Below are positions 1 through 9,118 of a stretch of DNA of 64,000 nucleotides, piece after piece. The DNA is taken from assembly GCF_042683045.1 (NCBI RefSeq), contig NZ_JBHUIT010000003.1:1-64000 (forward strand). The letters run 5' to 3'. Within the stretch, counting starts at the first letter, position 1, and the number at the start of each line of letters is the position of its first letter. The stretch is from Luteolibacter algae. GTDB lineage: Bacteria > Verrucomicrobiota > Verrucomicrobiia > Verrucomicrobiales > Akkermansiaceae. The position numbers were made by a program, and so were the translations under genes. Below the pieces are notes generated by a model. That model did no database searches. It saw only the letters and a list, made by a program, of their open reading frames with translations, and was not told where the DNA came from.

Positions 1-247
1 CCGCCCCTCTCCTTAGACAAACACCAGCCACGTTAGCTCTAGTTTAGAACTGTCCAGAAAATGGGGTCAGGCCAAACTCATCTCCAAAAAGCAACCACGA
101 ACTAGCCTGCTAACTCCTTAACCAACTTTGATAAGGCTCCCCGAGTTCTAGGTCGTCGCAGACATCTCATCAAAAAACTAGAAGCCAACTCACCAATTCC
201 CGCACTATTGTCGCTAGCCTCGATCTAACATTGTCTACACCCACGTC
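1..247. other. Left-edge region without a gene
   Basis: I see no reading frame that looks like a protein and no RNA gene here. The stretch follows the end of miaB on the minus strand. No convincing hairpin-plus-T terminator was recognised. Confidence 0.4.
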
Positions 248-1618
248 TCAAACCACGGTTCCGTAGGTCGTGAAATCATTGGCATGCGTCACATCCACTT
301 GCAGAATTTGACCCGTCAATTTTTCCGCATCGCCCTCAAAAATCACGATCTTATTCTGCGGAGTTCTTCCTGAAAGCGTGAGCGGATTGGTCTTCGAGGG
401 ACCTTCACAAAGCACGCTTTGGCGGGTGCCCACGACTGCCGCCGTCTTCTGCTTTGCCAAGCGATTGACCACTTCCAGAAGGCGTTGATTGCGCTCTTCT
501 TTCACGGTTTCCGGCAGCTGGTTCTCCATTTCCGCCGCAGGTGTGTCCTTGCGCTTCGAATAACGGAACACAAAGGCGTTATCGAATTCCAATCGTTCCA
601 CAACTTCCACGGTTTTCAGGAAATCCTCTTCCGTCTCTCCTGGAAAGCCGACAATGATATCCGTAGTAATCGCAATGTCCGGACGGGCAGCTTTGATCTT
701 CTCACAAATCTCAATGAACTTCGCGTTCTTATAAGGACGGCGCATCACCTTGAGAATCTCATCGGAGCCGCTCTGCATCGGGAAATGAATGTGGGACATC
801 AGCTTCGGGAGATAGGAGAACGCCGCCACCAGATCATCCCGGAAACCGATCGGATGCGGTGAGGTGAACCGGATCCGCTCAATTCCCTCCACTTCATGGA
901 CAGCCTCCAGAAGCTGCACGAATGGCGATTTTCCATCCACTTTCGGAAACTCCGTCCGGCCGTAGAGGTTTACGATTTGGCCCAGCAGAGTGATTTCCTT
1001 CACGCCTTGTCCAGCGAGGAATTCCACTTCCTTTACAATCTCCGCGATCGGGCGTCCGCGTTCTTTCCCCCGGGTATCCGGGACGATGCAGAATGAGCAG
1101 CGCATATTGCAGCCCTGCATGATCGAGACAAATGCCGAGGCATTGCGAGCCTTCGGCATGTGGTCCCGGATCGTATTCTGAGAGTCTGCCTCTTCCTCGG
1201 TATCACATACCGATTGCCCGCTTAGAGAGAGCGAAGGATCATCCATACGCGCCTCCAGGCGTCTCTGAAGGATCCCATCCACATACTCGAAGACTTTATG
1301 ATATTTCTGCGTCCCGACGACGACATCCAGGTGTGGAATCCGCTCGAAAAGCTCCTGACCGCGGGACTGCGCCATGCAGCCCATAAATCCGTAAACGACA
1401 TGGGAGCGCTGCTTGCGTTGTGCGCCCATGATGCCCATTTTGCCCAAAGCTTTCTGCTCTGCCTGATCACGCACGGAGCATGTGTTGATCAGAATCGCAT
1501 CCGCATCGTTTTCTGTTTGCGTCAGCGTATAGCCACCCTCCGTGAACATTCGCGCCACCTGTTCGGTATCGCGCTCGTTCATCTGGCAGCCGTATGTCTT
1601 GAGGTAAACTTTGGGCAT
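248..1618 (-). CDS. miaB: tRNA-2-methylthio-N6-dimethylallyladenosine synthase MiaB
   Basis: Radical-SAM methylthiotransferase that adds the 2-methylthio group to i6A37 of tRNAs reading U-initial codons; it acts in the cytoplasm. The 456-residue protein has the family's order: an N-terminal UPF0004 domain with three cluster cysteines (C11, C47, C81), the radical-SAM CxxxCxxC motif at C170, C174 and C177 within QGCNMRCSFC, and a C-terminal TRAM-like region. Length is normal for MiaB. The start MPKVYLKTYGC is the usual MiaB N-terminus. It could only be confused with other methylthiotransferases (MtaB, RimO), but the N-terminal TYGCQMNERD is MiaB-like. It lies just downstream of an unknown gene on the same strand, with a 13-bp gap. 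Confidence 0.95.
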   Translation of the reverse strand: MPKVYLKTYGCQMNERDTEQVARMFTEGGYTLTQTENDADAILINTCSVRDQAEQKALGKMGIMGAQRKQRSHVVYGFMGCMAQSRGQELFERIPHLDVVVGTQKYHKVFEYVDGILQRRLEARMDDPSLSLSGQSVCDTEEEADSQNTIRDHMPKARNASAFVSIMQGCNMRCSFCIVPDTRGKERGRPIAEIVKEVEFLAGQGVKEITLLGQIVNLYGRTEFPKVDGKSPFVQLLEAVHEVEGIERIRFTSPHPIGFRDDLVAAFSYLPKLMSHIHFPMQSGSDEILKVMRRPYKNAKFIEICEKIKAARPDIAITTDIIVGFPGETEEDFLKTVEVVERLEFDNAFVFRYSKRKDTPAAEMENQLPETVKEERNQRLLEVVNRLAKQKTAAVVGTRQSVLCEGPSKTNPLTLSGRTPQNKIVIFEGDAEKLTGQILQVDVTHANDFTTYGTVV

Positions 1619-1631
1619 GATCAGGGAAAAA

Positions 1632-2132
1632 TTACGCCAGTTTCAGACGCTCGTCGGATGCGAGCTTCTCGGTAAGTGTCGGGTATCCGCCAGCGACCTG
1701 CATGTTGAAGCAATGCAGATAGAGTGTGAAAATCTTCGGATCGAAAACATCGACAAGCTTGTCGACGGTCTCATCCAGTTTTGCCTTGTCCAGTTCTGCA
1801 GGAAGATCGCCGACAACGGAGCCTTTGCCATCATGCTCAATGCCCATGCCATCGCAGAACATGCCGAGCATCGATTGCTGGCCGGCCATGAGATACGCTT
1901 GGAGAATTTGCTCACCAATCGCATCGCAGGCTTTGATTTGCAGCGTTTTGTGGACCCACGCATATTGCTCGGGAAGAGACTTTTTCTGGACGAAAACCGG
2001 TCTCAGCTTGCGGTTGCCAGCCAGGGTAGCGATGGCGGACTTGTAGACATTTCTGTCATGAGCACGGAACCAATCGAGGATTTCGGTGACAACAGCAGGA
2101 TCAACAGCGGCAAATATTTCGTGGGATTTCAC
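1632..2132 (-). CDS. Conserved-looking protein of unknown function (166 aa)
   Basis: I do not recognise a family. The product is a soluble, mostly helical-looking protein with no signal peptide or membrane segment. It is rich in acidic and basic residues and has short aromatic motifs (EILDWFRAHD, LPEQYAWVHK). The frame is open and is followed immediately by miaB on the same strand, so the two are probably co-transcribed. The proposed start is a GTG with no strong ribosome-binding site, so the N-terminus is uncertain. The plus-strand frames over the same stretch look like shadows: their translations are of low complexity. Confidence 0.6.
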   Translation of the reverse strand: MKSHEIFAAVDPAVVTEILDWFRAHDRNVYKSAIATLAGNRKLRPVFVQKKSLPEQYAWVHKTLQIKACDAIGEQILQAYLMAGQQSMLGMFCDGMGIEHDGKGSVVGDLPAELDKAKLDETVDKLVDVFDPKIFTLYLHCFNMQVAGGYPTLTEKLASDERLKLA

Positions 2133-2229
2133 AATGAAGAAAATTGAATGGGCGGGGAGTCAAATATTTCCAGATCAAGAAGGCAACCCTCTTCCACGCG
2201 GGAACGGCGACTTTCCGCGATTTCACCCG

Positions 2230-3696
2230 CTATGGAGCATTTCCCGAGCTTTCCAGCACCCGCTCCACATCGCCCAAAGACTCCTCCAGGGACAATAACA
2301 CCCTGGTATCCACGTCTTTTCCGACTGGGCGGTTTCCCTTCGCGCACTCTGCAAACCACTTCCCGAGCACTTTCCGCCGCTCCGGGGGAAAATGCTTTGT
2401 GTAACCCTCTTCGTCGCTGGCTTCCAGGATTTCGACATCATGCCGCCCGTGGGCTTTCTCCAGTATTCTCCCATAGCGGACGAGGACGCCGTCGAGTAGT
2501 ATCCAGGGAAAATTCGGGCTCGCTGGCGGACCGATCACCATCTCTTTGGTCTCGCCGGTGGAAAGCTTCAGCCCGCCTTTCATATCGACTTTGAGATCAG
2601 GTAACATCCCCCCCTTGAACCACGCCGCCCCTGCACCGCCGATACCTCCGATGAGCGTTCCCAGTCCGTGGGTGAGCCCGCCTGTGGAAATATCCACCAC
2701 AGCCCCGCCCGCCGCACCGGTCGCCGCCGCGATCAAAGTCAGCTGGGTCCTGCTCAATCCCCATTTCATCCAGGTTTCCACGCTTTCGAGATCTATTTCC
2801 CTGAAATTTTCCGCAGCGCTTTCCACCTTCAGCAGATGATGGCGGTAAATTCTCAGAAGCTCGGAAAAGCATGTCTTCTCCAGCTTTTTAAGCTTCTCGA
2901 AATACTCGATCTTCAGCTCTTCCTCCTTCTTGTGACGGCGGCTCGGTAATGATTCATCCTTCTCGTCAATCCGCGCCTGCGCCCGCATCTTCAATGCCGC
3001 TGCCAAAAAATCCCGGATTATTTCCGCAGCATCCAGCCTCCGCTCCTCCCACTCCATTTCGATCAAAGAGATCGTCTCCTCCAGTTTTGCCCGATTCCTC
3101 TCCTCGATCTCCAAAAGTGATTTCATCAGCAACAGGCGCTGCTCGTATTTCGCATGGTGCGCATCAAAGGTGCGCACCAGATTAAAGGCACTGCCGAGCT
3201 TTTCCCGCCACAATTCCTCATGTTCCGTGCCTTTTCCCTCACGCAGGTTCAGTACTGCCAATCGCGGCCGTCCCGTCCACCGGAGGATTTCCATTTCTGC
3301 GAGAAAATCATCGCGCAGCGGCTTTGAGGGATCCACCACATACAGCACACCGGCCCCATCCAGCAGTGGCCGCAAAAGGTTTTTTTCATCCGCAAAGCCT
3401 GGCTCCTGCTCGACGAATTTGCGCAAGGCCTCCCGCCCCGGCGTCCCTTCACCGTGGATTTTCTGGATCTCTCTCATCGCCTCCACCGCTTGGGAAAAGC
3501 CCGGAGTATCGATAAAGCGGACACACTCACGCTTGCCGAACTTTACCGGATACGGCGTCGGCATCGTCGTCTCACCCGGCGTGGGGCTGATACGGATCAG
3601 CTCGTTGTCATCGATTTCCAAAAGAGTGGCGATCACCGAGCTTTTCCCCATGTTCACCCGGCCAACGACGGCAAATTCCGGTATCTTTTCACTCAT
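2230..3696 (-). CDS. Small GTPase with DUF3482-like C-terminal region
   Basis: A 488-residue Era/Der-like GTPase. The G1 loop is GRVNMGKSSV near residue 12, a G2-like threonine lies in SPTPGETTMPT near 38-48, G3 is DTPGF near 63, and a G4-like NLREGK follows near residue 150. After the G domain comes a long charged helical stretch (about 200-300), then a glycine/alanine-rich hydrophobic hairpin around 315-355 that could insert in a membrane. This fits the DUF3482 GTPase family, which is usually encoded next to a DUF2868 membrane protein. Exactly that neighbour is present upstream, with a 4-bp ATGA-type overlap, so the two are translationally coupled. The cellular role of the pair is not established. 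Confidence 0.8.
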   Translation of the reverse strand: MSEKIPEFAVVGRVNMGKSSVIATLLEIDDNELIRISPTPGETTMPTPYPVKFGKRECVRFIDTPGFSQAVEAMREIQKIHGEGTPGREALRKFVEQEPGFADEKNLLRPLLDGAGVLYVVDPSKPLRDDFLAEMEILRWTGRPRLAVLNLREGKGTEHEELWREKLGSAFNLVRTFDAHHAKYEQRLLLMKSLLEIEERNRAKLEETISLIEMEWEERRLDAAEIIRDFLAAALKMRAQARIDEKDESLPSRRHKKEEELKIEYFEKLKKLEKTCFSELLRIYRHHLLKVESAAENFREIDLESVETWMKWGLSRTQLTLIAAATGAAGGAVVDISTGGLTHGLGTLIGGIGGAGAAWFKGGMLPDLKVDMKGGLKLSTGETKEMVIGPPASPNFPWILLDGVLVRYGRILEKAHGRHDVEILEASDEEGYTKHFPPERRKVLGKWFAECAKGNRPVGKDVDTRVLLSLEESLGDVERVLESSGNAP

Positions 3697-5090
3697 GATT
3701 TTTCCTCCTCGTAGAAAAAAACCTCCGCCGACGCATCCGCGAGGCTATCGACGTAGTCTCTCCAGATCTTCTTTTCCTCCTCGGTCGCTTCGAGCGGGCG
3801 GCCTTCCGAACTAACGTTTGAAACAAGAAAATAAATCATCGTATTGGCGCCGGCAAGGCTCCTGACCTTTTCCCGAAGTGCGGACATACGTGGTGGTGCA
3901 AGCGCCCATCCTTCCGCCAGTAAAACCACTCCCGCAGGCCCGCTGCGAATGGAAGAAACCGCGGCCTCATCACCCTTCCGGTCCCATACGGCGACTTCGA
4001 TCCACTCCCCGGGATTCACCCGTAATCTCCGCAGAAGAAAGCCTCTCAGTTGCTCCTTTTTCAGCCCGGTCCCCCCGACATCCAGCACCAGCACCCCATC
4101 GACTGGCGGCTCGCTTACATCGACCCGTAAGGTGCCCATCAGCCCCCGCCATAGCTCACGATGCCGCTTTGCCTGGAAATCCAGCGCTGCCATTGCCGCA
4201 CGCTCCTTCCAGACGGCAAGCATCCACAAAATCAATCTCGGCAACAGCCCCCAGACAAAAATGGCAGCAAACAAAAACCGATACCAGCCAGCCGCCAGCG
4301 CGAAAATCTCATCCTTCGAGGCAGCATTCCACCGGGTCTTGCCAATGAGTTCCATAGTTGGAGCCCATTCCGGAAACAGCCAGCTCCATGGAAGGCTCAA
4401 CCATGTGGAGAATTGCCAGATCTTCCCCATCATCCATTCCGGCGTGGTTGATTCCCAAAAAAAGCCCACCTCCAGGAACCAGATGCAGCCCAGAAGCCCT
4501 GCCATCAGACCAAGAGAGAACATCACTGCTCCTGCTTGAGTGAGCCGTAAGAGATTCCACCCCAGCGCCTCCCAGGCTTTGCCACCTTCCAACCGGAAGG
4601 TTTCCCAGGTTTTCCGCCATAATATCCTTCGCCGCCCGGTGGCCTTGCCGATGAGCCAGCCGAGGATGCGAGGCACAAAGCCAAGCCCTTTGGAAAAACG
4701 ACTCCTCAGCACCCAAGTCATCGCGGCGATAATCAGAATCAGAACCTGGAGCCCGATGGTGACGCCCACGAGCATTGGCACGTGAAAGCCCATTCGCTCC
4801 CGGTTCAGCAGCCCGCTCATAACGCCGATTCCAGCGAGAAACATCAGCACGCCGATTAGTGCGCCGATCAAAAAACGGGAGTTTGACCATATTTCACCGG
4901 GAAATTCCCGTCTACTGCGGAGCGCTCTCTGCTGCTCTAGCCAGATTCTCATCCCCAGGCGCCTGGCCTTCGCTCCCTCCAGACCTTTCACGGACTCGCG
5001 CATTTCGGCTTCATCGGGAGCCCGGGATTTCTCGCCGGAAAGCAGGGACTCAAAATCCACCAAATCACGCAATGTCCACCTTTTCTTCAA
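3693..5090 (-). CDS. DUF2868-type polytopic membrane protein
   Basis: A 465-residue membrane protein. An N-terminal soluble helical part is followed by hydrophobic pairs around residues 90-145 (FLIGALIGVLMFLAGIGVM; MLVGVTIGLQVLILIIAAMT) and further segments near 190-225 and 270-300. The C-terminal soluble domain is GTPase- or Rossmann-like (VDGVLVLDVGGTGLKKEQL). The family is known mainly as the partner of DUF3482 GTPases. The 4-bp overlap with the GTPase gene downstream supports a two-protein inner-membrane module. No substrate can be inferred. The upstream 175 bp to the divergent gene at 5266 should hold promoters for both directions. Confidence 0.75.
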   Translation of the reverse strand: MKKRWTLRDLVDFESLLSGEKSRAPDEAEMRESVKGLEGAKARRLGMRIWLEQQRALRSRREFPGEIWSNSRFLIGALIGVLMFLAGIGVMSGLLNRERMGFHVPMLVGVTIGLQVLILIIAAMTWVLRSRFSKGLGFVPRILGWLIGKATGRRRILWRKTWETFRLEGGKAWEALGWNLLRLTQAGAVMFSLGLMAGLLGCIWFLEVGFFWESTTPEWMMGKIWQFSTWLSLPWSWLFPEWAPTMELIGKTRWNAASKDEIFALAAGWYRFLFAAIFVWGLLPRLILWMLAVWKERAAMAALDFQAKRHRELWRGLMGTLRVDVSEPPVDGVLVLDVGGTGLKKEQLRGFLLRRLRVNPGEWIEVAVWDRKGDEAAVSSIRSGPAGVVLLAEGWALAPPRMSALREKVRSLAGANTMIYFLVSNVSSEGRPLEATEEEKKIWRDYVDSLADASAEVFFYEEEKS

Positions 5091-5265
5091 GGGCCCTAGC
5101 TAACAACCCATCCAGGAAATTTGCAACAAATGATGAGCCCGGCATCGCTTTCATCCATCCCATTCTACCGGAATAACAAAGCTCCACTCCGTGGGATTCC
5201 CATGTGCTTTTTTCCCTAAGATAATCCAGCCGTGCCACGTTATCTTTTTCATACAATAAATTCCC

Positions 5266-6450
5266 ATGAGCCTACACATCCAGCCAAACTCCGAAGTCTC
5301 CGCGTGGCTAAAACGGCGGAAATTCCTCCAAGCCTTTTCTTCCATTGCGCTATCCTTCCTGCTGATTGCGGGCGTCTTGCTCGCTCTTGCCTACTTCGTC
5401 CTCCCCACCTTGGAAAAAACGGTCGACATGGCCGTCGCCTATAGCGTCCCCAGTATTGAAGACGAACCCAACGAGCGGCCGGACAAGGTAAAGCTCCCGC
5501 AGAAACCCGCCCCTGCGGCAGCACCATCCATGTCCCAGAAAGTCATCAGCGCACAGAGCATGAATGACGTAGCCATTCCCCAGCTCGATACCGTGGATAG
5601 CCCCGATGTCATCGAATTCGGCTCCGGGATGGATGATTTCGGCGCCGGCTGGGCGGATACCGGTATGGGCGCCGGCGAAGGAGTCAGCGGCAGCTCTTTT
5701 GGATCGACACAGAAAATCGACTCCGCGCTAAAAGGTAATCTTTACGATTTCAAACAGGATCCCAAAGGCAATCCGCGCAGATTCGAGACATCGGAGGTCG
5801 GCCCCTATGCGAAGGCCGTGGAGTCCCTGCAGCGCTCCCGCTTCCGTGAATCCGCTTTCCGCGACTATTACAAGGCAGAACAGGATCTTTACCTCACCCA
5901 CGTCGCAATCCCTCTATCAAATGCCGAAGTCGGCCCGAAATTCTTTAATGTCGAGAAGGAAGTGCAGCCAAAAGGATGGGTGGCGAACTATAGCGGCCGC
6001 ATTATCGTCCCGGAGACAGGCACCTATCGCTTTGCCGGGATCGGAGATGATTACCTGGTAGTCTATATCGATGGCCGCCCACGGCTTTTCGGTTGTTGGC
6101 CTTCGCTCCAAAACACCGTCCGTGGCTCATGGGATCCCTCGGAAGAAGCACCCTCGCACAAAAGCCCGATCGGCCAGCCGATCATCTACGGGGATTGGAT
6201 GAAACTCAAGAAAGGCGAGACCCTTGAAATGAACCTCGCACTTGGTGAGCGCCCGGGCGGAAAAGTTGGTTTCGTGCTGCTCATTCAGGAAAAGTCAGAG
6301 GATTACGAAACGGATGCCAGCACCGGCCGGCCGATCCTCTCGCTTTTCACCACCGGCCCCATCTCGGAATCCCGCAAGAAGGAGATCAGTGAAGAGTTCG
6401 GCAATTTCCGCTTTGATTGGGATAGGATGAAAATCTGGGGATTCCATTGA
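5266..6450 (+). CDS. Membrane-anchored protein with PA14-like domain
   Basis: The product has 394 residues. A short cytoplasmic N-terminus is followed by one transmembrane helix at about 25-48 (ALSFLLIAGVLLALAYFVLP), then a proline/alanine-rich, disordered-looking linker (about 60-110) and a glycine-rich patch. The C-terminal half resembles a PA14/lectin-like beta domain: the segment VPETGTYRFAGIGDDYLVVY followed by IDGR is the characteristic strand-turn of PA14 domains. TM plus proline-rich linker plus extracellular domain suggests a periplasmic or cell-surface protein binding carbohydrate. It is transcribed divergently from the DUF2868/GTPase pair and precedes a cell-wall amidase on the same strand. 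No catalytic motif was seen. Confidence 0.7.
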   Translation: MSLHIQPNSEVSAWLKRRKFLQAFSSIALSFLLIAGVLLALAYFVLPTLEKTVDMAVAYSVPSIEDEPNERPDKVKLPQKPAPAAAPSMSQKVISAQSMNDVAIPQLDTVDSPDVIEFGSGMDDFGAGWADTGMGAGEGVSGSSFGSTQKIDSALKGNLYDFKQDPKGNPRRFETSEVGPYAKAVESLQRSRFRESAFRDYYKAEQDLYLTHVAIPLSNAEVGPKFFNVEKEVQPKGWVANYSGRIIVPETGTYRFAGIGDDYLVVYIDGRPRLFGCWPSLQNTVRGSWDPSEEAPSHKSPIGQPIIYGDWMKLKKGETLEMNLALGERPGGKVGFVLLIQEKSEDYETDASTGRPILSLFTTGPISESRKKEISEEFGNFRFDWDRMKIWGFH

Positions 6451-6542
6451 ATCCCGAGCGGGAGGGCGCGGCTTCATTGTCCGACATGGCATGGAGGGTT
6501 GATGTTTGAAATTTCGAGCTTAGCTTGAACGTCTCCCTTTCC

Positions 6543-7883
6543 ATGCGCAATCCCACCCCACTTATCGCCACGCTGTTGCTATGTGCGCTCAGCCTGTTCC
6601 TGATTTCGCGCTCGGAGAAGAGTAAGACATCCGCCGGAACCGATGATGGAAATACCCCTGCTCCACCGGATCATTCATCTCCCGGCCCTTCGCCGGACGA
6701 GACCTCACCTGAGCGACCATCGGCGGCGACAGCCCTTTCCCTACTCGCTGAAACGCCGGATTGGAGCACTCTGGACATCTACCAATACACCGTTTCCAGA
6801 AGCGATTTCGAGCGCTTGCTCACCGAGATTTTCACCACGGACGACACCTGGAAAAGCTATATCACGCTCCACGGAGACAGAGCCGAGATCCTGACTTCTC
6901 ATGATCCTGCCGTGCCCTCCTTCACACTCCATTTTTCCACCCCGGAAAAACAAGTCCCGGCTCCGCGCCACTGGCAAAGCACTGATAGCCTGCCGATCCC
7001 GCCAGCGGATAAGCCTTTGGAGAACCTCCATATTGCGATTGATCCGGGACATATTGGCGGAGAATGGGCAAAAATCGAAGAACGCTGGTTCCGGATCGGT
7101 GCGGACAAGCCTGTGATGGAGGGCGAAATGTCACTTCATGTCGCCAATCTCCTCCAACCCATGTTGGAAAAACTGGGAGCGCGTGTCTCTCTGGTCCGCA
7201 AAACAACAGATCCGGTCACCACCCTTCGCCCGGAGAATCTTGCTTCATTGGCCACAGCGGAAACCGCCGGAGATGATCCGGAATCTTTGCGGAAATTTGC
7301 TGAAAAGCTCTTTTATCGCACAGCGGAAATCCGCGCCCGTGCAGAGCTGGTCAATCATACCCTCAAGCCTGATCTGGTGCTTTGCCTGCATTTCAATGCC
7401 GCCGGATGGGGAGATCCCACGCTGCCAACCCTCGTGCCGGATACCCATTTCCACATCCTCCTCAACGGAGCCTACACTCCGGATGAAGTAAATCTCTCGG
7501 ACCAACGCTTCGCAATGCTCGAAAAGCTCCTCCAGCGGACCCACGAGGAAGAAGCTCTCGTTGGGAACACGGTAGCCAATACGTTTGCGGAGATCTCGAA
7601 ACTCCCTCCCTACATTTATCCACCACTCGGCAACAATGTCCGCCCTGTCGCGGGAAATCCTTTCCTGTATGCCCGGAACCTACTGGCCAACCGTCTCTAT
7701 GACTGCCCCGTCATTTATATGGAACCTTATGTAATGAACTCCGTCCACGACTACGCACGCATTCAGGCGGGCGATTACGAGGGCCTGCGCGAAGTCAACG
7801 GAGAGATGCTTCCCTCGATTTTCCGGGAATACGCCTCAGCACTTGCCCGGGGACTGGCAAAACATTACGCAAGATCGCAGTGA
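6543..7883 (+). CDS. N-acetylmuramoyl-L-alanine amidase family protein (Amidase_3-like)
   Basis: Predicted zinc hydrolase cleaving the amide bond between muramic acid and the stem peptide. The protein starts with a hydrophobic export segment (about residues 3-20, LIATLLLCALSLFLISR) and a serine/proline-rich linker. The catalytic domain begins with IAIDPGHIGG (zinc-binding His near 170), a downstream glutamate in MEGEMSLHV, a second histidine in LCLHFNAAGWG, and a late glutamate in VIYMEPYVMN. This order matches the Amidase_3 fold, though the insertions are longer than in AmiC-type enzymes. I chose ATG 6543 over a TTG at 6525 because it puts the hydrophobic segment at the N-terminus. The periplasmic location is inferred. 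Confidence 0.75.
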   Translation: MRNPTPLIATLLLCALSLFLISRSEKSKTSAGTDDGNTPAPPDHSSPGPSPDETSPERPSAATALSLLAETPDWSTLDIYQYTVSRSDFERLLTEIFTTDDTWKSYITLHGDRAEILTSHDPAVPSFTLHFSTPEKQVPAPRHWQSTDSLPIPPADKPLENLHIAIDPGHIGGEWAKIEERWFRIGADKPVMEGEMSLHVANLLQPMLEKLGARVSLVRKTTDPVTTLRPENLASLATAETAGDDPESLRKFAEKLFYRTAEIRARAELVNHTLKPDLVLCLHFNAAGWGDPTLPTLVPDTHFHILLNGAYTPDEVNLSDQRFAMLEKLLQRTHEEEALVGNTVANTFAEISKLPPYIYPPLGNNVRPVAGNPFLYARNLLANRLYDCPVIYMEPYVMNSVHDYARIQAGDYEGLREVNGEMLPSIFREYASALARGLAKHYARSQ

Positions 7884-7991
7884 AACCTCTCCCGGCCGCC
7901 ATCGGAAACCTTTGATTTATAAATAAACGATTTCCCTCAATCACCGCGCTGGATATTCCACAAAATTTATCGCATCTAAATCGCAACATAC

Positions 7992-9089
7992 ATGGCTCTT
8001 CTCGTTTTCTACGTCCTCATTGCAATCAGTGTCTCGTTTCTTTGCTCCCTCCTTGAGGCGACTCTGCTCACTGTAACCCCTTCTTCCATCAATCGTGCGA
8101 AACAAAGCGGATTGCCTTGGGGGCTGCGCATGGAAAAATTAAAAGAGGATATTGATCGCCCGCTATCGGCGATTCTTACCCTCAATACCATCGCCCACAC
8201 CATGGGAGCTGCAGGAGCTGGTGCCCAATATGCCAAAATCAGTGGCAACACGGGAGAAGCCATCTTTGCCGCCGGGCTCACTCTAGCGATCCTGGTTTTC
8301 ACGGAAATTATTCCCAAAACCATCGGAGCCCGCTTCGCCAACGCTCTGGCGCCCGCTTCTTCCACGGTTTTGAACTTTCTGATCACCGCGCTCAAGCCCC
8401 TCGTCCTGGCCTCGAAATCAATTACAGGGCTCATCGCTCCAAACTCCCCGGAGGCCGATCTCAACGAGCATCGCGACGAGCTCTTGGCCATGGCACGCAT
8501 TGGTGAAGAGTCCGGCTCCCTCCGTGAGCGGGAAAGCCAGTTTGTCCAAAACCTCATTCAGCTAAATGCGATGAAAGCGTCCGATATCATGACGCCGCGC
8601 CCTGTCATATTTTCTCTGCCGAAATCCACCCCCCTCATTGATTTTGCCGCACTCATCGAGAACAAACCTTTCACCAGAATTCCCGTTTACGACAAGAACA
8701 CGGATGATTTCACCGGCTTCATTATCCGTGGAGACGCGCTTCTCGCACACCTCAAGGATCATTACGATACCGGCACTTTGGGTGATGTGCTGCTACCAAT
8801 CGCAATGACTGCGGAATACACCCCCGTAGACGCACTCTTCCAGCGCTTCATCTCGGAGCGCCACCACATCATGCTGGTTAACGACGAATTCGGCACAACG
8901 GTTGGCCTGATCACCTTCGAGGATATCATAGAAACGATCTTCGGCTTCGAAATCCTCGACGAAAAAGACACCGTCCCGGATCTACAGCTGCACGCCCGCA
9001 ACCTTTGGCACGAGCGGGCAAAAAAAATGGGGATCGAGCTCTCGAAAAAATCCTCCCCGGACGAAAACCATACCGAGAAGGTCTCCTAG
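7992..9089 (+). CDS. CNNM-domain (DUF21) / CBS-domain membrane protein, CorC/TlyC-like
   Basis: The 365-residue protein has an N-terminal CNNM/DUF21 transmembrane domain (hydrophobic stretches near residues 3-25, 55-70, 95-115 and 120-140). A CBS pair follows (MTPRPVIFSLPK near 200 and a second copy ending in FGTTVGLITFEDIIETIFG near 300). The signature EIIPKTIGARFANALAP is typical of this family. Members are linked to magnesium or other cation efflux, although older annotations call them hemolysins. No CorC_HlyC C-terminal domain is seen, so it is a short version. It is convergent with the WYL regulator gene 30 bp downstream and marks the chromosomal edge of the CRISPR locus. Confidence 0.85.
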   Translation: MALLVFYVLIAISVSFLCSLLEATLLTVTPSSINRAKQSGLPWGLRMEKLKEDIDRPLSAILTLNTIAHTMGAAGAGAQYAKISGNTGEAIFAAGLTLAILVFTEIIPKTIGARFANALAPASSTVLNFLITALKPLVLASKSITGLIAPNSPEADLNEHRDELLAMARIGEESGSLRERESQFVQNLIQLNAMKASDIMTPRPVIFSLPKSTPLIDFAALIENKPFTRIPVYDKNTDDFTGFIIRGDALLAHLKDHYDTGTLGDVLLPIAMTAEYTPVDALFQRFISERHHIMLVNDEFGTTVGLITFEDIIETIFGFEILDEKDTVPDLQLHARNLWHERAKKMGIELSKKSSPDENHTEKVS

Positions 9090-9118
9090 CCCGCCGGGCG
9101 CCCGTCCACAGGGCAGAC

